Shown here: positions 12,203 to 20,239 of the stretch, one piece after another
How positions within the stretch are numbered: position 1 is the first letter of the stretch
Layout of the letters: the number at the start of each line of letters is the position of its first letter
DNA from: Bifidobacterium dentium JCM 1195 = DSM 20436
GTDB lineage: Bacteria > Actinomycetota > Actinomycetes > Actinomycetales > Bifidobacteriaceae
Assembly (NCBI RefSeq): GCF_001042595.1
Contig: NZ_AP012326.1
Coordinates: 1-64,000 of the forward strand
DNA length: 64,000 nt
Direction of reading: 5' to 3'
Made by a program: the position numbers and the translations under genes
The notes under the pieces: generated by a model
Database searches by the model: none
Told to the model about the DNA's origin: nothing
What the model saw: the letters and a program-made list of their open reading frames with translations, nothing else

Positions 12203-12265
12203 TCATTCTAGGTATGCAAGGTTGGACGTCACAAGATATTGCTCAGGATTTGGCTGAGAGTTTGA

Positions 12266-12340
12266 TGTCCGATTCTCCAGAATCGGACATCCAGACACGG
12301 TCCGGGGGCCTGTGAATGTCCGATTCTGGAGAATCGGACA
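12266..12340. repeat. Family A palindrome pair, 51-bp period
   Basis: Two units start at 12266 (CC centre) and 12317 (GG centre). The 27-base spacer at 12290-12316 is nearly the same as the one at 18187-18213, and a short tail after the second unit (GATTG then GCGTAT) is also shared. The pair therefore behaves as one duplicated module. It sits in the divergent gdhA/lacI-type intergenic region, and a TTGAGT -35-like hexamer starts three bases after the second unit. Confidence 0.95.
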
Positions 12341-12411
12341 GATTGAGTTTGGCGTATAAACAGACACTGTAAGGTTGATAGCAGGACGATTGATATGAAA
12401 CGCAAGGGGTT

Positions 12412-13440
12412 ATGGGTCGGATGAGTGCGAACAAAGCGGGCCGAAAGGCAAGCATGGGAGACGTGGCCGCAGCGGCCGGCGTTTCCAAAACCACCATCTC
12501 ACGGTATCTGCATGGCGAATTCGGTTACATGTCGGAACAAACCAAAGCGAAAATCGAGGGTGTCATCAAAGAGCTTGGATACCGTCCGAACAAAATGGCC
12601 CAAAGCCTCAAGGCTACGGTCAGCCATATGGTCGGTGTGAGCATAGCGGATATGGGCAACCCATTCAGTTCCCTGCTGATCAAAGGAATCCAGGAAGAAT
12701 GCCGAGCGCGCGATGTGCAGTTGCTGGTCAGCGATTCCAACAATCAACCCACATTGGAGCGAGCCAATATCGAATCGTTGCTCGATGCGCAGGTTGACGG
12801 ACTGATCGTCAATACGGTCGGTAATAACGATGACTGGTTGGTGCGATTTCATGATCGCGCGAATCGCAAACCGGTGGTGATGCTTGATCGCATTGTGCTG
12901 CCGTTGATTTATGACAGCGTTACCAATAACAATGACGCTGCGGTGCGTGAGATGCTGGAATACCTGAAAGGGCAAGGATTCGCATATGTCGTGTTCGTAA
13001 TGCGTCCTGGCGAGGGCATCAGTACTCGTACCGCGCGTCGTCAGGCAGTGGAACGGTATTGCGATGATTTGGGCCTTGGCGGTGAAGTGCTGGTCTATGA
13101 CGACGGGATTGATGGACTGCGTTCGAGAATCGCCAACCTGTTGGAATTGTGCGGAAATCGGAAGACATGTCTGTTCGCCAACAACGACGAAAGCATGCGG
13201 GACATACTGGAAGCTACCTCAGCGGGACTGCGAAGGCATGTGGGTGTGTGCTCGTTTGCCGATGAGCATTGGGCCAAATACAGCGGTCCCGGCATCACGT
13301 GTCTGGATCAAGAGCCCATGCTGATGGGCCGCAGAGCTGCACAAAAGCTGTTCGCACGTATCTATGACGGGTCGGAGGAACCGTGTTCCTTGGATGAGGT
13401 ACCGGCCAGACTATGCATCTTCGCATCGACTGAAATCTAA
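12412..13440 (+). CDS. LacI family transcriptional regulator
   Basis: The 342-residue protein has the LacI helix-turn-helix MGDVAAAAGVSKTTISRYL near residue 13, the hinge GYRPNKMAQSLK, and a periplasmic-binding-like sugar domain ending near residue 340. It stands directly upstream of the permease/kinase operon and is the obvious candidate regulator for it. Two palindromes of LacI-operator type lie in the next intergenic region. The start may be the ATG at 12412 or the one at 12421; the ribosome site AAGGGG is ambiguous between them. The effector is unknown but is probably a sugar or sugar acid. Confidence 0.9.
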   Translation: MGRMSANKAGRKASMGDVAAAAGVSKTTISRYLHGEFGYMSEQTKAKIEGVIKELGYRPNKMAQSLKATVSHMVGVSIADMGNPFSSLLIKGIQEECRARDVQLLVSDSNNQPTLERANIESLLDAQVDGLIVNTVGNNDDWLVRFHDRANRKPVVMLDRIVLPLIYDSVTNNNDAAVREMLEYLKGQGFAYVVFVMRPGEGISTRTARRQAVERYCDDLGLGGEVLVYDDGIDGLRSRIANLLELCGNRKTCLFANNDESMRDILEATSAGLRRHVGVCSFADEHWAKYSGPGITCLDQEPMLMGRRAAQKLFARIYDGSEEPCSLDEVPARLCIFASTEI

Positions 13441-13500
13441 TTGATCGGATTCCTTTTCAGCGGGAAGGGAATGTGCTGTAAATAAGCGGAACACGCCGTA

Positions 13501-13562
13501 GTTAACCGGTAAACAAAATCTGCTGTATGCTCATAGTTAACCGGTAAACGAAACCGATAAAC
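13501..13562 (+). promoter_or_regulatory. Operator-like palindromes of the permease operon
   Basis: GTTAACCGGTAAAC occurs twice, at 13501-13514 and 13536-13549, and a partial copy, GAAACCGATAAAC, follows at 13550-13562. The CCGG-centred near-palindrome is typical of LacI-family operators. A TATGCT -10-like hexamer at 13526-13531 lies between the two full copies, so binding would block the promoter. The natural ligand protein is the adjacent LacI-type regulator; this link is inferred. Confidence 0.75.
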
Positions 13563-13629
13563 TAAAACGGTGCACTATCCTATCTGATGCATTGACCCCA
13601 TCCATTACCAGCTCAAGGAGGAGCGGAAC

Positions 13630-14955
13630 ATGATCATATGGATCATGGGCATATTGCTGATTGCCTCATTCATCTGCTTTGTCATCTACGCGATGAAAGG
13701 CGGTAATCTCACCATTGGATTCTTCATTCTCACCATTGTGTGGACCCTCGTTTATTTTCTGGGAATACCATTCGGCATAGGAAAGCCGTTCGATGTCATC
13801 GAGGAGACCTTCGCTCAGCCGGCGTTGACCTACGGTTCCACCATCATCCAGATCATTTGCGGTGCATGGTTCGGACGTGTGCTGGTCGACACCGGCATCG
13901 CGGCCTCCATCTCATACCGCACAGCCAAGGTCGGTGAGAAGAGTCCGGTGCTGGCCACCATCTGCATGGCTCTGGTCACCTGTCTGATTTTTACCAGTGC
14001 GTATGGGGTGGGGTCCGCCATAGCCATCGGCGTGATCCTGTTCCCGATTCTTGGTCGTCTCGGTGTCCCCAAACGTATCGCGGTACCGGTATTCACCCTC
14101 TCCATCGGTGCGGCAATGTGGATCAATAGCGTGTTGTTCGTACAATTTGCGGCCTTCTATCAGGACTATAAGTCTCCTGACGGGCAGATCGTGGAATGGG
14201 GAAACCACTATCTGCGCTTCGGCATCTCGGCCATGGTCGTGCAGATGATCGGCGTAATCATTTTCATCCTGATCAATACCAAATCCATCAAAAACGGCAA
14301 GCCATATGAAGTGGGGGATCCTGCCGACCAGGCCGCTGAAATCCCCCAAGTGCCGATTTGGACCTATGTGTTGCCTATAGTACCGGTCGCCCTGAGCATC
14401 ATCTTCGAATGGGATGCTGTTCCGGCGCTATTCCTGGCTTCCATTGCCGCCTTCTTGGGAACCGGACATATGAAAACCTACAGAGGATTCGTACGCATCC
14501 TCAATTCCACTGCGAAAACTGCCATTGGCGACATCGGTAGCCTGATCATCATGTTGCTCGTGCTGCGTTTCTTCCAACATGCAGCGGTTACCGTCATGGC
14601 CGACTTCGGTCCGGCACTGACTTCCGTAGTACCCAACAACGAATTGATTCTTGCCGTCACGGTGTGCATTCTTGCACCGCTTGCCCTTTTCCGCGGCCCT
14701 CTGGAACTGTATGGCGCTGGTTCGGCCGTTATCAGCATTCTGATGGGCATGGGCATCTTTAACGCATGGTTCCTGTTCGCACTGCTCGTGGTACCGTCCA
14801 TGACCTGCATCTCCAGCTGTGTGACGCAGTCGTGGAATATGTGGGCGGTCGAATACAACGAACTCGAACCCAAAACCTTCCTCAAGAACGGCGTGCCGGT
14901 GTACTGGCTATGCACATTCCCCATCATGGGGCTCGCCTCCCTGCTGCTGTTCTGA
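13630..14955 (+). CDS. GntP-type permease of the ion transporter superfamily
   Basis: The 441-residue, very hydrophobic protein shows about 10-12 transmembrane segments. The arrangement of FGRVLVDTGIA followed by TSAYGVGSAIAIGVILFPIL resembles gluconate:H+ symporters (GntP) and citrate transporters (CitMHS). It probably imports a sugar acid or another small organic acid through the inner membrane. A strong ribosome site, AAGGAGGAG, precedes the ATG. It opens an operon with sugar-phosphate enzymes, which supports a carbohydrate-acid substrate. The exact subfamily and substrate are uncertain. Confidence 0.7.
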   Translation: MIIWIMGILLIASFICFVIYAMKGGNLTIGFFILTIVWTLVYFLGIPFGIGKPFDVIEETFAQPALTYGSTIIQIICGAWFGRVLVDTGIAASISYRTAKVGEKSPVLATICMALVTCLIFTSAYGVGSAIAIGVILFPILGRLGVPKRIAVPVFTLSIGAAMWINSVLFVQFAAFYQDYKSPDGQIVEWGNHYLRFGISAMVVQMIGVIIFILINTKSIKNGKPYEVGDPADQAAEIPQVPIWTYVLPIVPVALSIIFEWDAVPALFLASIAAFLGTGHMKTYRGFVRILNSTAKTAIGDIGSLIIMLLVLRFFQHAAVTVMADFGPALTSVVPNNELILAVTVCILAPLALFRGPLELYGAGSAVISILMGMGIFNAWFLFALLVVPSMTCISSCVTQSWNMWAVEYNELEPKTFLKNGVPVYWLCTFPIMGLASLLLF

Positions 14956-15036
14956 ATGCACATAACCTCGCCGGTTGTTCGAATCATCCTGTGACGGATG
15001 ACCGGCACCACCACATGAGAATCAAGGATTTCAATC

Positions 15037-15792
15037 ATGAACATTATCGGTATCAACACCCTCGTCTACATGGATGCACTGCGTGACGGTGCCACACAAT
15101 CCGAGCTGCTCGGCAGCATCGCGGAACTTGGCGTCACCCTTGCTGAAGTCCGCCGTGAATACATCGCCGGAGACGACGAATTCAACGCCATCGCAAACGC
15201 TGCGCGGATCAACGGTCTGCGGCTGTTCTATTCCATTCCGGAATCCATCACGGTCAACGGTGACGTCAATCCCAGATTCGAAGAGTTCCTTGATGAAGCG
15301 CAACGTATGGGCGCATCCAATGTGAAATTCAATCAGGGAGACATCAACAATGTGGATTTGGAGGTGTTGCGGCGTATCGATGAGTCATCGGCTGCGCACG
15401 GCGTGACTTTGACCATCGAAAATGATCAGACGCCGGAAAACGGTACCTTCGCATGTACCAGCGCATCACTCGACCATATCGTCGCCAATGGTGGCAAGGT
15501 GGGCTACACCTTCGATCTGGGCAACTGGTATTGGCGCGACGAAGATGCCGTCCGAGCCTTCGACAGGCTGTTGCCCTACATCACCGTCTTCCATTTGAAG
15601 AATGTCAACGGGGCTTCCGACAAGACACAACTTGCGACGACCATGCTCGAAGACGGCGTGATCGACTGGAAGAAGATGTTGCAACGTCTACCGGAAACGG
15701 TGCCGGTCTTCCTGGAATTCCCGATTCCATCGGATCGACTCGCCGAGCAGCTATCCATCGTACGCAATGCCGTCAATCAAGCATCGCACTGA
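15037..15792 (+). CDS. Sugar phosphate isomerase/epimerase (TIM barrel)
   Basis: This 251-residue protein belongs to the xylose-isomerase-like TIM-barrel superfamily, with the four typical metal ligands visible as E128 (TIENDQ), D160 (TFDLGNW), H186 (FHLKN) and E227 (LEFPI). Members isomerise or epimerise ketoses and sugar acids, for example UlaE or hydroxypyruvate isomerase. It follows the permease by 81 bases and precedes the kinase, so it likely acts on the imported compound or its phosphate. The substrate cannot be read from the sequence. Confidence 0.8.
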   Translation: MNIIGINTLVYMDALRDGATQSELLGSIAELGVTLAEVRREYIAGDDEFNAIANAARINGLRLFYSIPESITVNGDVNPRFEEFLDEAQRMGASNVKFNQGDINNVDLEVLRRIDESSAAHGVTLTIENDQTPENGTFACTSASLDHIVANGGKVGYTFDLGNWYWRDEDAVRAFDRLLPYITVFHLKNVNGASDKTQLATTMLEDGVIDWKKMLQRLPETVPVFLEFPIPSDRLAEQLSIVRNAVNQASH

Positions 15793-15849
15793 ACCCCTTA
15801 TGAAATTTTCCGTACAACTTCCATAGAACCGCGAAATGAAGGAACTGCA

Positions 15850-16821
15850 ATGTCTGAAGTCATGACCATCGGCGAACCCATGGTAAATCTCATCGTCGAT
15901 TCGCAAGAAACCTATCTGGAAGCCCGTACACTCCCACGGGAGATGGCAGGCGCGGAATTCAACGTGGCCATCGGCGTAACGCGCCAAGGGCATTCCATAC
16001 GCTATGTGACCACGCTCGGCAACGATTGGCAGGGCGATCTCATCCTCGACTATATGAATGGCATCGGTATTGATACGCGTAATATTCGCCGCGTATCCGA
16101 ATCCGCAACAGGATACCAGCTGAAGGTGCGATCCAGTGATGGCGAGCCGAAAGTCATTTATTTCCGTTCCGGTTCGGCTGCTTCGCGGACCACGCCGGAT
16201 ATTGTTGATGACATTGATTTCGACGGCATCAAGATTCTGCATATCACAGGCATATTCTCAGCGTTAGCGCCGAACACGTACGACACGGTGACCCGACTGG
16301 TGGATACGGCGAAACAGCATGGCGTGACCGTGCTATTCGACCCGAATCCCCGGCCTACACTATGGCCCAGCGAAGAGGCCATGATTGATGCCACTAACAA
16401 GCTGGCTGCAAAATCCGATGTGTTCATGCCTGGGTTGGAGGAAGGTCGGCTATTCTCCGGCAAGACCGGACCACGCGACATTGCCGAGTGGTACCTCGAC
16501 ATGGGCATAGGCAAGGTCATCATCAAATTGGGCGATGTCGGCTCCGTACTGTTTGAAAGGACCTCGGACGGCGACTTGAGTGAAACGGTCGTACCTAGTT
16601 TCGTCGTAAACGTCGTCGATACCGTCGGCGCGGGAGATGGGTTCGCATCGGGCGTCATCACGGCTTTGCTGGAAGGGCTCGACAATGAGCGGTTGTTGGA
16701 ACGAGCCAATGCGGTCGGGGCCATTCAGGTCACCAGCGTTTCCGATTCCGAAGGTCTGCCGACATCCGAGGAATTGCGCGAATTCATCGCATTGACCCCG
16801 CGTAAGGAAATCTCGTTGTAA
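15850..16821 (+). CDS. PfkB family carbohydrate kinase
   Basis: The 323-residue ribokinase-fold protein has the PfkB C-terminal signature DTVGAGDGFASGVI with catalytic base D263 and an N-terminal substrate region GAEFNVAIGVTRQG. Closest by general look are 2-keto-3-deoxygluconate kinases, though fructokinase-like activity is also possible. In the operon it would phosphorylate the imported sugar or sugar acid at C6 (or C5) before the hexulose-phosphate steps. Phosphoryl acceptor identity is inferred from context only. Confidence 0.85.
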   Translation: MSEVMTIGEPMVNLIVDSQETYLEARTLPREMAGAEFNVAIGVTRQGHSIRYVTTLGNDWQGDLILDYMNGIGIDTRNIRRVSESATGYQLKVRSSDGEPKVIYFRSGSAASRTTPDIVDDIDFDGIKILHITGIFSALAPNTYDTVTRLVDTAKQHGVTVLFDPNPRPTLWPSEEAMIDATNKLAAKSDVFMPGLEEGRLFSGKTGPRDIAEWYLDMGIGKVIIKLGDVGSVLFERTSDGDLSETVVPSFVVNVVDTVGAGDGFASGVITALLEGLDNERLLERANAVGAIQVTSVSDSEGLPTSEELREFIALTPRKEISL

Positions 16822-16882
16822 GTGTCCCGACACTCACAATGCAACATGCAACATATGTGGCATGGCCAATGGAAGGATCATC

Positions 16883-17503
16883 ATGAAACTACAGGTTGCT
16901 ATCGATCGCGTTCCCGTGGAACGTGCCATGGAAATCGTGAAGAACATCACCTCTGAAGCGAACATCATCGAAATCGGTACTTCTCTTACCAAGGAATTCG
17001 GTATGCGTGCTCTACGGCCCGTTATTGAGGCCGCGGAAGGTGTCGCCGTGCTCGGAGACATCAAGACCTGCGACGAGGGCAAATATGAATTCGATCTCGG
17101 CTACCGATGCGGATTTTCGTATCTGACGGTCATGGGGTCCGCCTCAATGGGAACGTTGGAGGCATGCGCCCGCTCCGCTGCAGAACATGATGGCCTGATG
17201 ATGATTGATCTGCTGGAATGCGATGAGGCGCGCATTGAGCGCATTAGCGGCTTTACGGACGCGATCTACTGCTTGCACACCTCCACTGATGAGGGCTCTA
17301 CTGCAGATCCCGTCGCACAGGTGCGTGCGTTCAAGGCACGGTTCCCTCAGATTCAGCATCTCGCGATTGCTGGAGGTATCAAGAAACATCATCTTGCCGC
17401 CTTGTCGCAGGAAAACATCGACATCGTCATCATGGGTTCGGCCATCACCAAGGCCGACGATATTGCAATGGCATGCCGAGCATGTAGGAAGGAAATGAAA
17501 TGA
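16883..17503 (+). CDS. 3-hexulose-6-phosphate synthase family protein
   Basis: The 206-residue protein belongs to the HPS/KGPDC (orotidine decarboxylase) suprafamily. It begins MKLQVAIDRVPVERAMEI, like HPS, and has the metal/catalytic signature DIKTCDEG (family DxKxxD) and VMGSAS, closer to HPS (VLGSA) than to keto-gulonate-6-phosphate decarboxylase (VSAAA). HPS condenses ribulose 5-phosphate and formaldehyde or runs in reverse. The ATG at 16883 has GGAAGGA at a spacing of 5, so the upstream ATG at 16862 is rejected. It overlaps the next gene by four bases. The actual substrate here is open. Confidence 0.8.
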   Translation: MKLQVAIDRVPVERAMEIVKNITSEANIIEIGTSLTKEFGMRALRPVIEAAEGVAVLGDIKTCDEGKYEFDLGYRCGFSYLTVMGSASMGTLEACARSAAEHDGLMMIDLLECDEARIERISGFTDAIYCLHTSTDEGSTADPVAQVRAFKARFPQIQHLAIAGGIKKHHLAALSQENIDIVIMGSAITKADDIAMACRACRKEMK

Positions 17504-18051
17504 TCGACAACAATCGCGTTCTCGAACGGATCGTCGAAGAAATCCAAGGCGTGATAGCCAGAATGGATGAAAATGACCTTGAACGGGCCATGGCATTGAT
17601 TACCAAAGGTTCACGCATCTACGCGGCAGGGGAGGGACGCTCCGGTTTTCAGGCTCGCAGTTTCGCGATGCGCATGATGCATATCGGCTATACGAGCTAC
17701 ATGATGGGGGAAACCATCTGTCCGTCCATGCGTGAGGGTGACGTATTGCTGGCCATCTCCGGTTCCGGTAAAACCCGGCGTACCGTGGAAGACGCCGAAG
17801 CCGCCAAAAATCTTGGCGTACGAGTGATAGCAGTAACCTCCAAATCGGATTCCCCTCTTGCTTCCGTGGCGGATGCCGTGATTGTGGTACCAGGTCGGGT
17901 AAAGGGCGAATCCAGTGGTTCCATCCAGCTGTTGAGCTCGCTATTCGACCAGTCCGTGCATATCGCGCTCGATGCGCTATGTCTGATGTTGTCTCGCCGA
18001 GATGACGTGTCCGATGCCGATGCCAATGCCAACCATGCCAATGTGGAGTGA
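17500..18051 (+). CDS. 6-phospho-3-hexuloisomerase (SIS domain)
   Basis: This 183-residue SIS-domain protein matches PHI along its length: AGEGRSGFQARSFAMRMMH, then VGET-like MMGETICPSMREGD, then the phosphosugar loop ISGSGKTRRT. PHI interconverts 3-hexulose 6-phosphate and fructose 6-phosphate, the entry compound of the bifid shunt. An ATGA overlap with the HPS homologue implies coupled translation of a functional pair. The last 16 residues are a low-complexity Asp/Ala/Asn tail coded by short repeats. Confidence 0.88.
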   Translation: MIDNNRVLERIVEEIQGVIARMDENDLERAMALITKGSRIYAAGEGRSGFQARSFAMRMMHIGYTSYMMGETICPSMREGDVLLAISGSGKTRRTVEDAEAAKNLGVRVIAVTSKSDSPLASVADAVIVVPGRVKGESSGSIQLLSSLFDQSVHIALDALCLMLSRRDDVSDADANANHANVE

Positions 18052-18093
18052 ATACATGCGTTGAGTGAGGCATTGACACCGCATGGGAAACGT

Positions 18094-18150
18094 GACGATG
18101 TTCCGCTGTGAAACAAGCAGGTATACAACGGCGGAGCATCGTCATTTTTT
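18094..18150 (+). terminator. Intrinsic terminator of the HPS/PHI operon
   Basis: GACGATGTTCCGC at 18094-18106 pairs with GCGGAGCATCGTC at 18131-18143 (one wobble) and is followed by ATTTTTTG. The loop is 24 nt. It lies 43 bases after the PHI stop codon. Confidence 0.85.
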
Positions 18151-18162
18151 GTTATGTCTGGA

Positions 18163-18237
18163 TGTCCGATTCTGGAGAATCGGACATCCAGACAAGGTCC
18201 AGGAGCCTGTGAATGTCCGATTCTGGAGAATCGGACA
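18163..18237. repeat. Family A palindrome pair, 51-bp period
   Basis: Units start at 18163 and 18214, both with GG centres. The first unit extends by TGTCTGGA and TCCAGACA on its two sides to a perfect 40-bp palindrome (18155-18194). Spacer and right tail match the module at 12266-12358. It lies between the operon terminator and mscL. Confidence 0.95.
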
Positions 18238-18351
18238 GATTGCCTTAGCGTATGTTTCCTATAGGATTGGGGGATGGAAGACTGCGGAGGGGTTAACGAA
18301 GGTGTCTTCCGAAAATAAGAAGAACAATAACGGGAAACCCCGGGAGGAATC

Positions 18352-18795
18352 ATGATTGAAGGATTCAAGAAGTTCATTGCGCGCGGCAACATGATCGACA
18401 TGGCGGTCGGCGTCGTTATGGGCGGTGCCGTCACCACTGTGGTCAACGCGATTGTGGACAGCGTCATCAACCCATTCATCGCCATGATCTTCGGCAAACC
18501 GAATATGGACGGTTTGCTGGCGATCACGTTCAACGGTGCGACCGTGTCGTTCGGCGCGGTGCTCGGCGCGATCCTGAACTTCCTGATCATCGCCGTCGCC
18601 GTGTATTTCTGCATTTTGGTGCCCATCAATAAGTTCCGTGATGTGACCGAGGCTCTGCTGGCCAAGACCAAGCTTGCCGAAGATAAGAAGGCCGAAGAAG
18701 AGGCTGCCGCCGAAACGACTGCCGAGGAGCAGACGGTGCAACTGCTTCAGCAGATTCGCGACGAACTCGCCAAGCAAAACGCGGCTCATATCTGA
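18352..18795 (+). CDS. mscL: Large-conductance mechanosensitive channel MscL
   Basis: MscL opens under membrane tension and releases solutes on osmotic down-shock. The 147-residue protein starts MIEGFKKFIARGNMIDMAVG, the conserved N-terminal helix and TM1 start, has a second transmembrane helix at about 75-100 and ends in a charged Ala/Glu-rich C-terminal bundle. The ribosome site GGGAGGA precedes the ATG. It is probably monocistronic. Confidence 0.96.
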   Translation: MIEGFKKFIARGNMIDMAVGVVMGGAVTTVVNAIVDSVINPFIAMIFGKPNMDGLLAITFNGATVSFGAVLGAILNFLIIAVAVYFCILVPINKFRDVTEALLAKTKLAEDKKAEEEAAAETTAEEQTVQLLQQIRDELAKQNAAHI

Positions 18796-18956
18796 CGATA
18801 GACCGGCCTTCTCCACCTCAAGCGACACCTAAACGGGTACCGATTCGCGTACCTGATACGGCCAATCCGGCTACGTTCGTAGCGATGCCGGTCGTTGGAG
18901 AAAAACAACGCAAAACGTTGGGATTACAGGGATTCATGTCGGGCCGATAGGAAATG

Positions 18957-18986
18957 AAAAAAGGCTTCCGATTGCTCGGAAGCCTT
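18957..18986 (-). terminator. Terminator of the tRNA-Ala genes
   Basis: AAGGCTTCCG at 18961-18970 and CGGAAGCCTT at 18977-18986 form a perfect 10-bp stem. Read on the minus strand it is followed by a T-run (A-run at 18957-18962), just after the tRNA-Ala(GGC) 3' end. Confidence 0.85.
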
Positions 18987-18991
18987 ATCTG

Positions 18992-19064
18992 TGGAGCTAA
19001 GGGGATTCGAACCCCTGACCCTCTCCATGCCATGGAGATGCGCTACCAGCTGCGCCATAGCCCC
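18992..19064 (-). tRNA. tRNA-Ala (anticodon GGC)
   Basis: A 73-nt cloverleaf on the minus strand has acceptor GGGGCTA, D arm GCGCAGCTGGTAGCGC, anticodon loop ATGGCAT giving GGC, a T arm with TTCGAAT, and discriminator A. CCA is not encoded. Confidence 0.97.
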
Positions 19065-19065
19065 G

Positions 19066-19138
19066 TGGAGCTAGCCGGGTTCGAACCGGCGACCCTCTGC
19101 TTGCAAAGCAGATGCGCTACCAGCTGCGCCATAGCCCC
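19066..19138 (-). tRNA. tRNA-Ala (anticodon TGC)
   Basis: A 73-nt cloverleaf shares the acceptor and D arm with its neighbour. The anticodon loop TTTGCAA gives TGC, and the T arm is GCCGG-TTCGAAC-CCGGC. One base separates it from tRNA-Ala(GGC), so both lie on one transcript. Confidence 0.97.
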
Positions 19139-19145
19139 ATAGGTG

Positions 19146-19166
19146 AAAAAAGCGGCTATGCCGCTT
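19146..19166 (-). terminator. Hairpin with T-run inside the tRNA cluster
   Basis: AAGCGGC at 19150-19156 pairs with GCCGCTT at 19160-19166. On the minus strand a run of six T follows (A-run 19146-19151). It lies between tRNA-Ile and the two tRNA-Ala genes and looks like an intrinsic terminator or processing hairpin. Confidence 0.65.
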
Positions 19167-19180
19167 CGTTCCCATCTACG

Positions 19181-19254
19181 TGGGCCCGGGAGGACTTGAA
19201 CCTCCGACCTCATCCTTATCAGGGATGCGCTCTAACCACCTGAGCTACGGGCCC
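19181..19254 (-). tRNA. tRNA-Ile (anticodon GAT)
   Basis: A 74-nt cloverleaf on the minus strand has acceptor GGGCCCG, D arm GCTCAGGTGGTTAGAGC, anticodon loop CTGATAA giving GAT, a T arm with TTCAAGT, and discriminator A. Confidence 0.97.
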
Positions 19255-19287
19255 AACTCGCTGTACCCTCAAGCACAACGAGTTGAA

Positions 19288-19315
19288 ATATTACCCGAAG
19301 CATTTTGAAAGTCAA
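19288..19315 (-). promoter_or_regulatory. Promoter of the tRNA cluster
   Basis: On the minus strand TTGACT (19315-19310) and TAATAT (19293-19288) are separated by 16 bases, a good sigma-70-type promoter. It would start transcription about 25-30 bases before tRNA-Ile. Confidence 0.75.
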
Positions 19316-19405
19316 CTCAGGGGTGTATTTCGGCGTGTCGCAAGATGGCGTATCGGCGAACTGGAAGAATCGATCCGAAAGAGAGACCTATCTGAAAGAT
19401 GATGT

Positions 19406-20131
19406 ATGACCCGGGCATGCGACACAATGGCAGGCATGTCATACAGCCGTCAGCCTCATGCCCGAAGTGATAGCGGAAGGGTACGCAACCGCAATCGGAT
19501 ACTCTCCGAGAAGAATGCAGAAATAGCGGGAATGACGGTACATATCATCCGCAAACCAATCAAGAATATGTATCTGCGGATCAAACCGCCGAATGCCGAC
19601 GTCGAGATTTCGGCACCGCAACGGATGTCTGCAGATACCATCGAACGATTCGTGATCGAACGAAGATCCTGGATCGAACGGGCACGGCAGAAGATGCTGC
19701 TGGCGCGGGAGATGGAAATCCGACGTGGGAAGGCGTTATCGGAGCAACGCGGCTTATCGGACGGCAATCCCGGCGGTCCGCTGACCTTCGTCTGGAATGA
19801 TGAGAACAAGGCACAGGCGCGGCGCAACATCGATGCTCGACTGCCGGCCCTGCTTGCGATATGGGGGCCGATTATCGGTCGCGAGCCTACACATATCACG
19901 TTGCGTATCATGACATCCCGCTGGGGCTCATGCACGCCCCGAACCGGTCGTATCCGGCTGAATCTGCAGCTAGGCCTGATGAATTCGAAATTTTTGGAAT
20001 ACGTACTGGTGCATGAGATGACCCATCTATGGGAGAACGGGCACGGAGCCGGCTTCCAGCGACGTATGGATGCCTATCTGCCGCAGTGGCGCCAACTGCG
20101 ACGAGACATCAACCGGCATGTAGTGCTGTAG
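19406..20131 (+). CDS. YgjP-type zinc metallopeptidase (DUF45)
   Basis: The 241-residue protein has the gluzincin motif HEMTH at residues 203-207 within VHEMTHLWENGHGAGF, plus the family-typical RWGSCTPRTGRIRLNLQL just before it. DUF45/YgjP proteins (M48-related) are small predicted metallopeptidases of poorly known role. There is no signal peptide, so it is probably cytoplasmic. Start ATGs at 19406, 19427 and 19436 are all possible because no strong ribosome site is seen. Confidence 0.85.
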   Translation: MTRACDTMAGMSYSRQPHARSDSGRVRNRNRILSEKNAEIAGMTVHIIRKPIKNMYLRIKPPNADVEISAPQRMSADTIERFVIERRSWIERARQKMLLAREMEIRRGKALSEQRGLSDGNPGGPLTFVWNDENKAQARRNIDARLPALLAIWGPIIGREPTHITLRIMTSRWGSCTPRTGRIRLNLQLGLMNSKFLEYVLVHEMTHLWENGHGAGFQRRMDAYLPQWRQLRRDINRHVVL

Positions 20132-20179
20132 GCGCATCGCATGCCGTGAAACACGATGCGGAACACCTCGTGAAAAACC

Positions 20180-20218
20180 GAAGGTGCCGCCGACCGCAAA
20201 TCGGTCGCCGGCACCTTC
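20180..20218. terminator. Bidirectional terminator between the YgjP-type gene and dps
   Basis: Arms at 20180-20196 and 20202-20218 pair with one mismatch around a CAAAT loop. They lie between converging genes, with A-rich sequence on the left side and TTCATC on the right. Confidence 0.8.
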
Positions 20219-20239
20219 ATCACGGGCATGAAAACTCAA

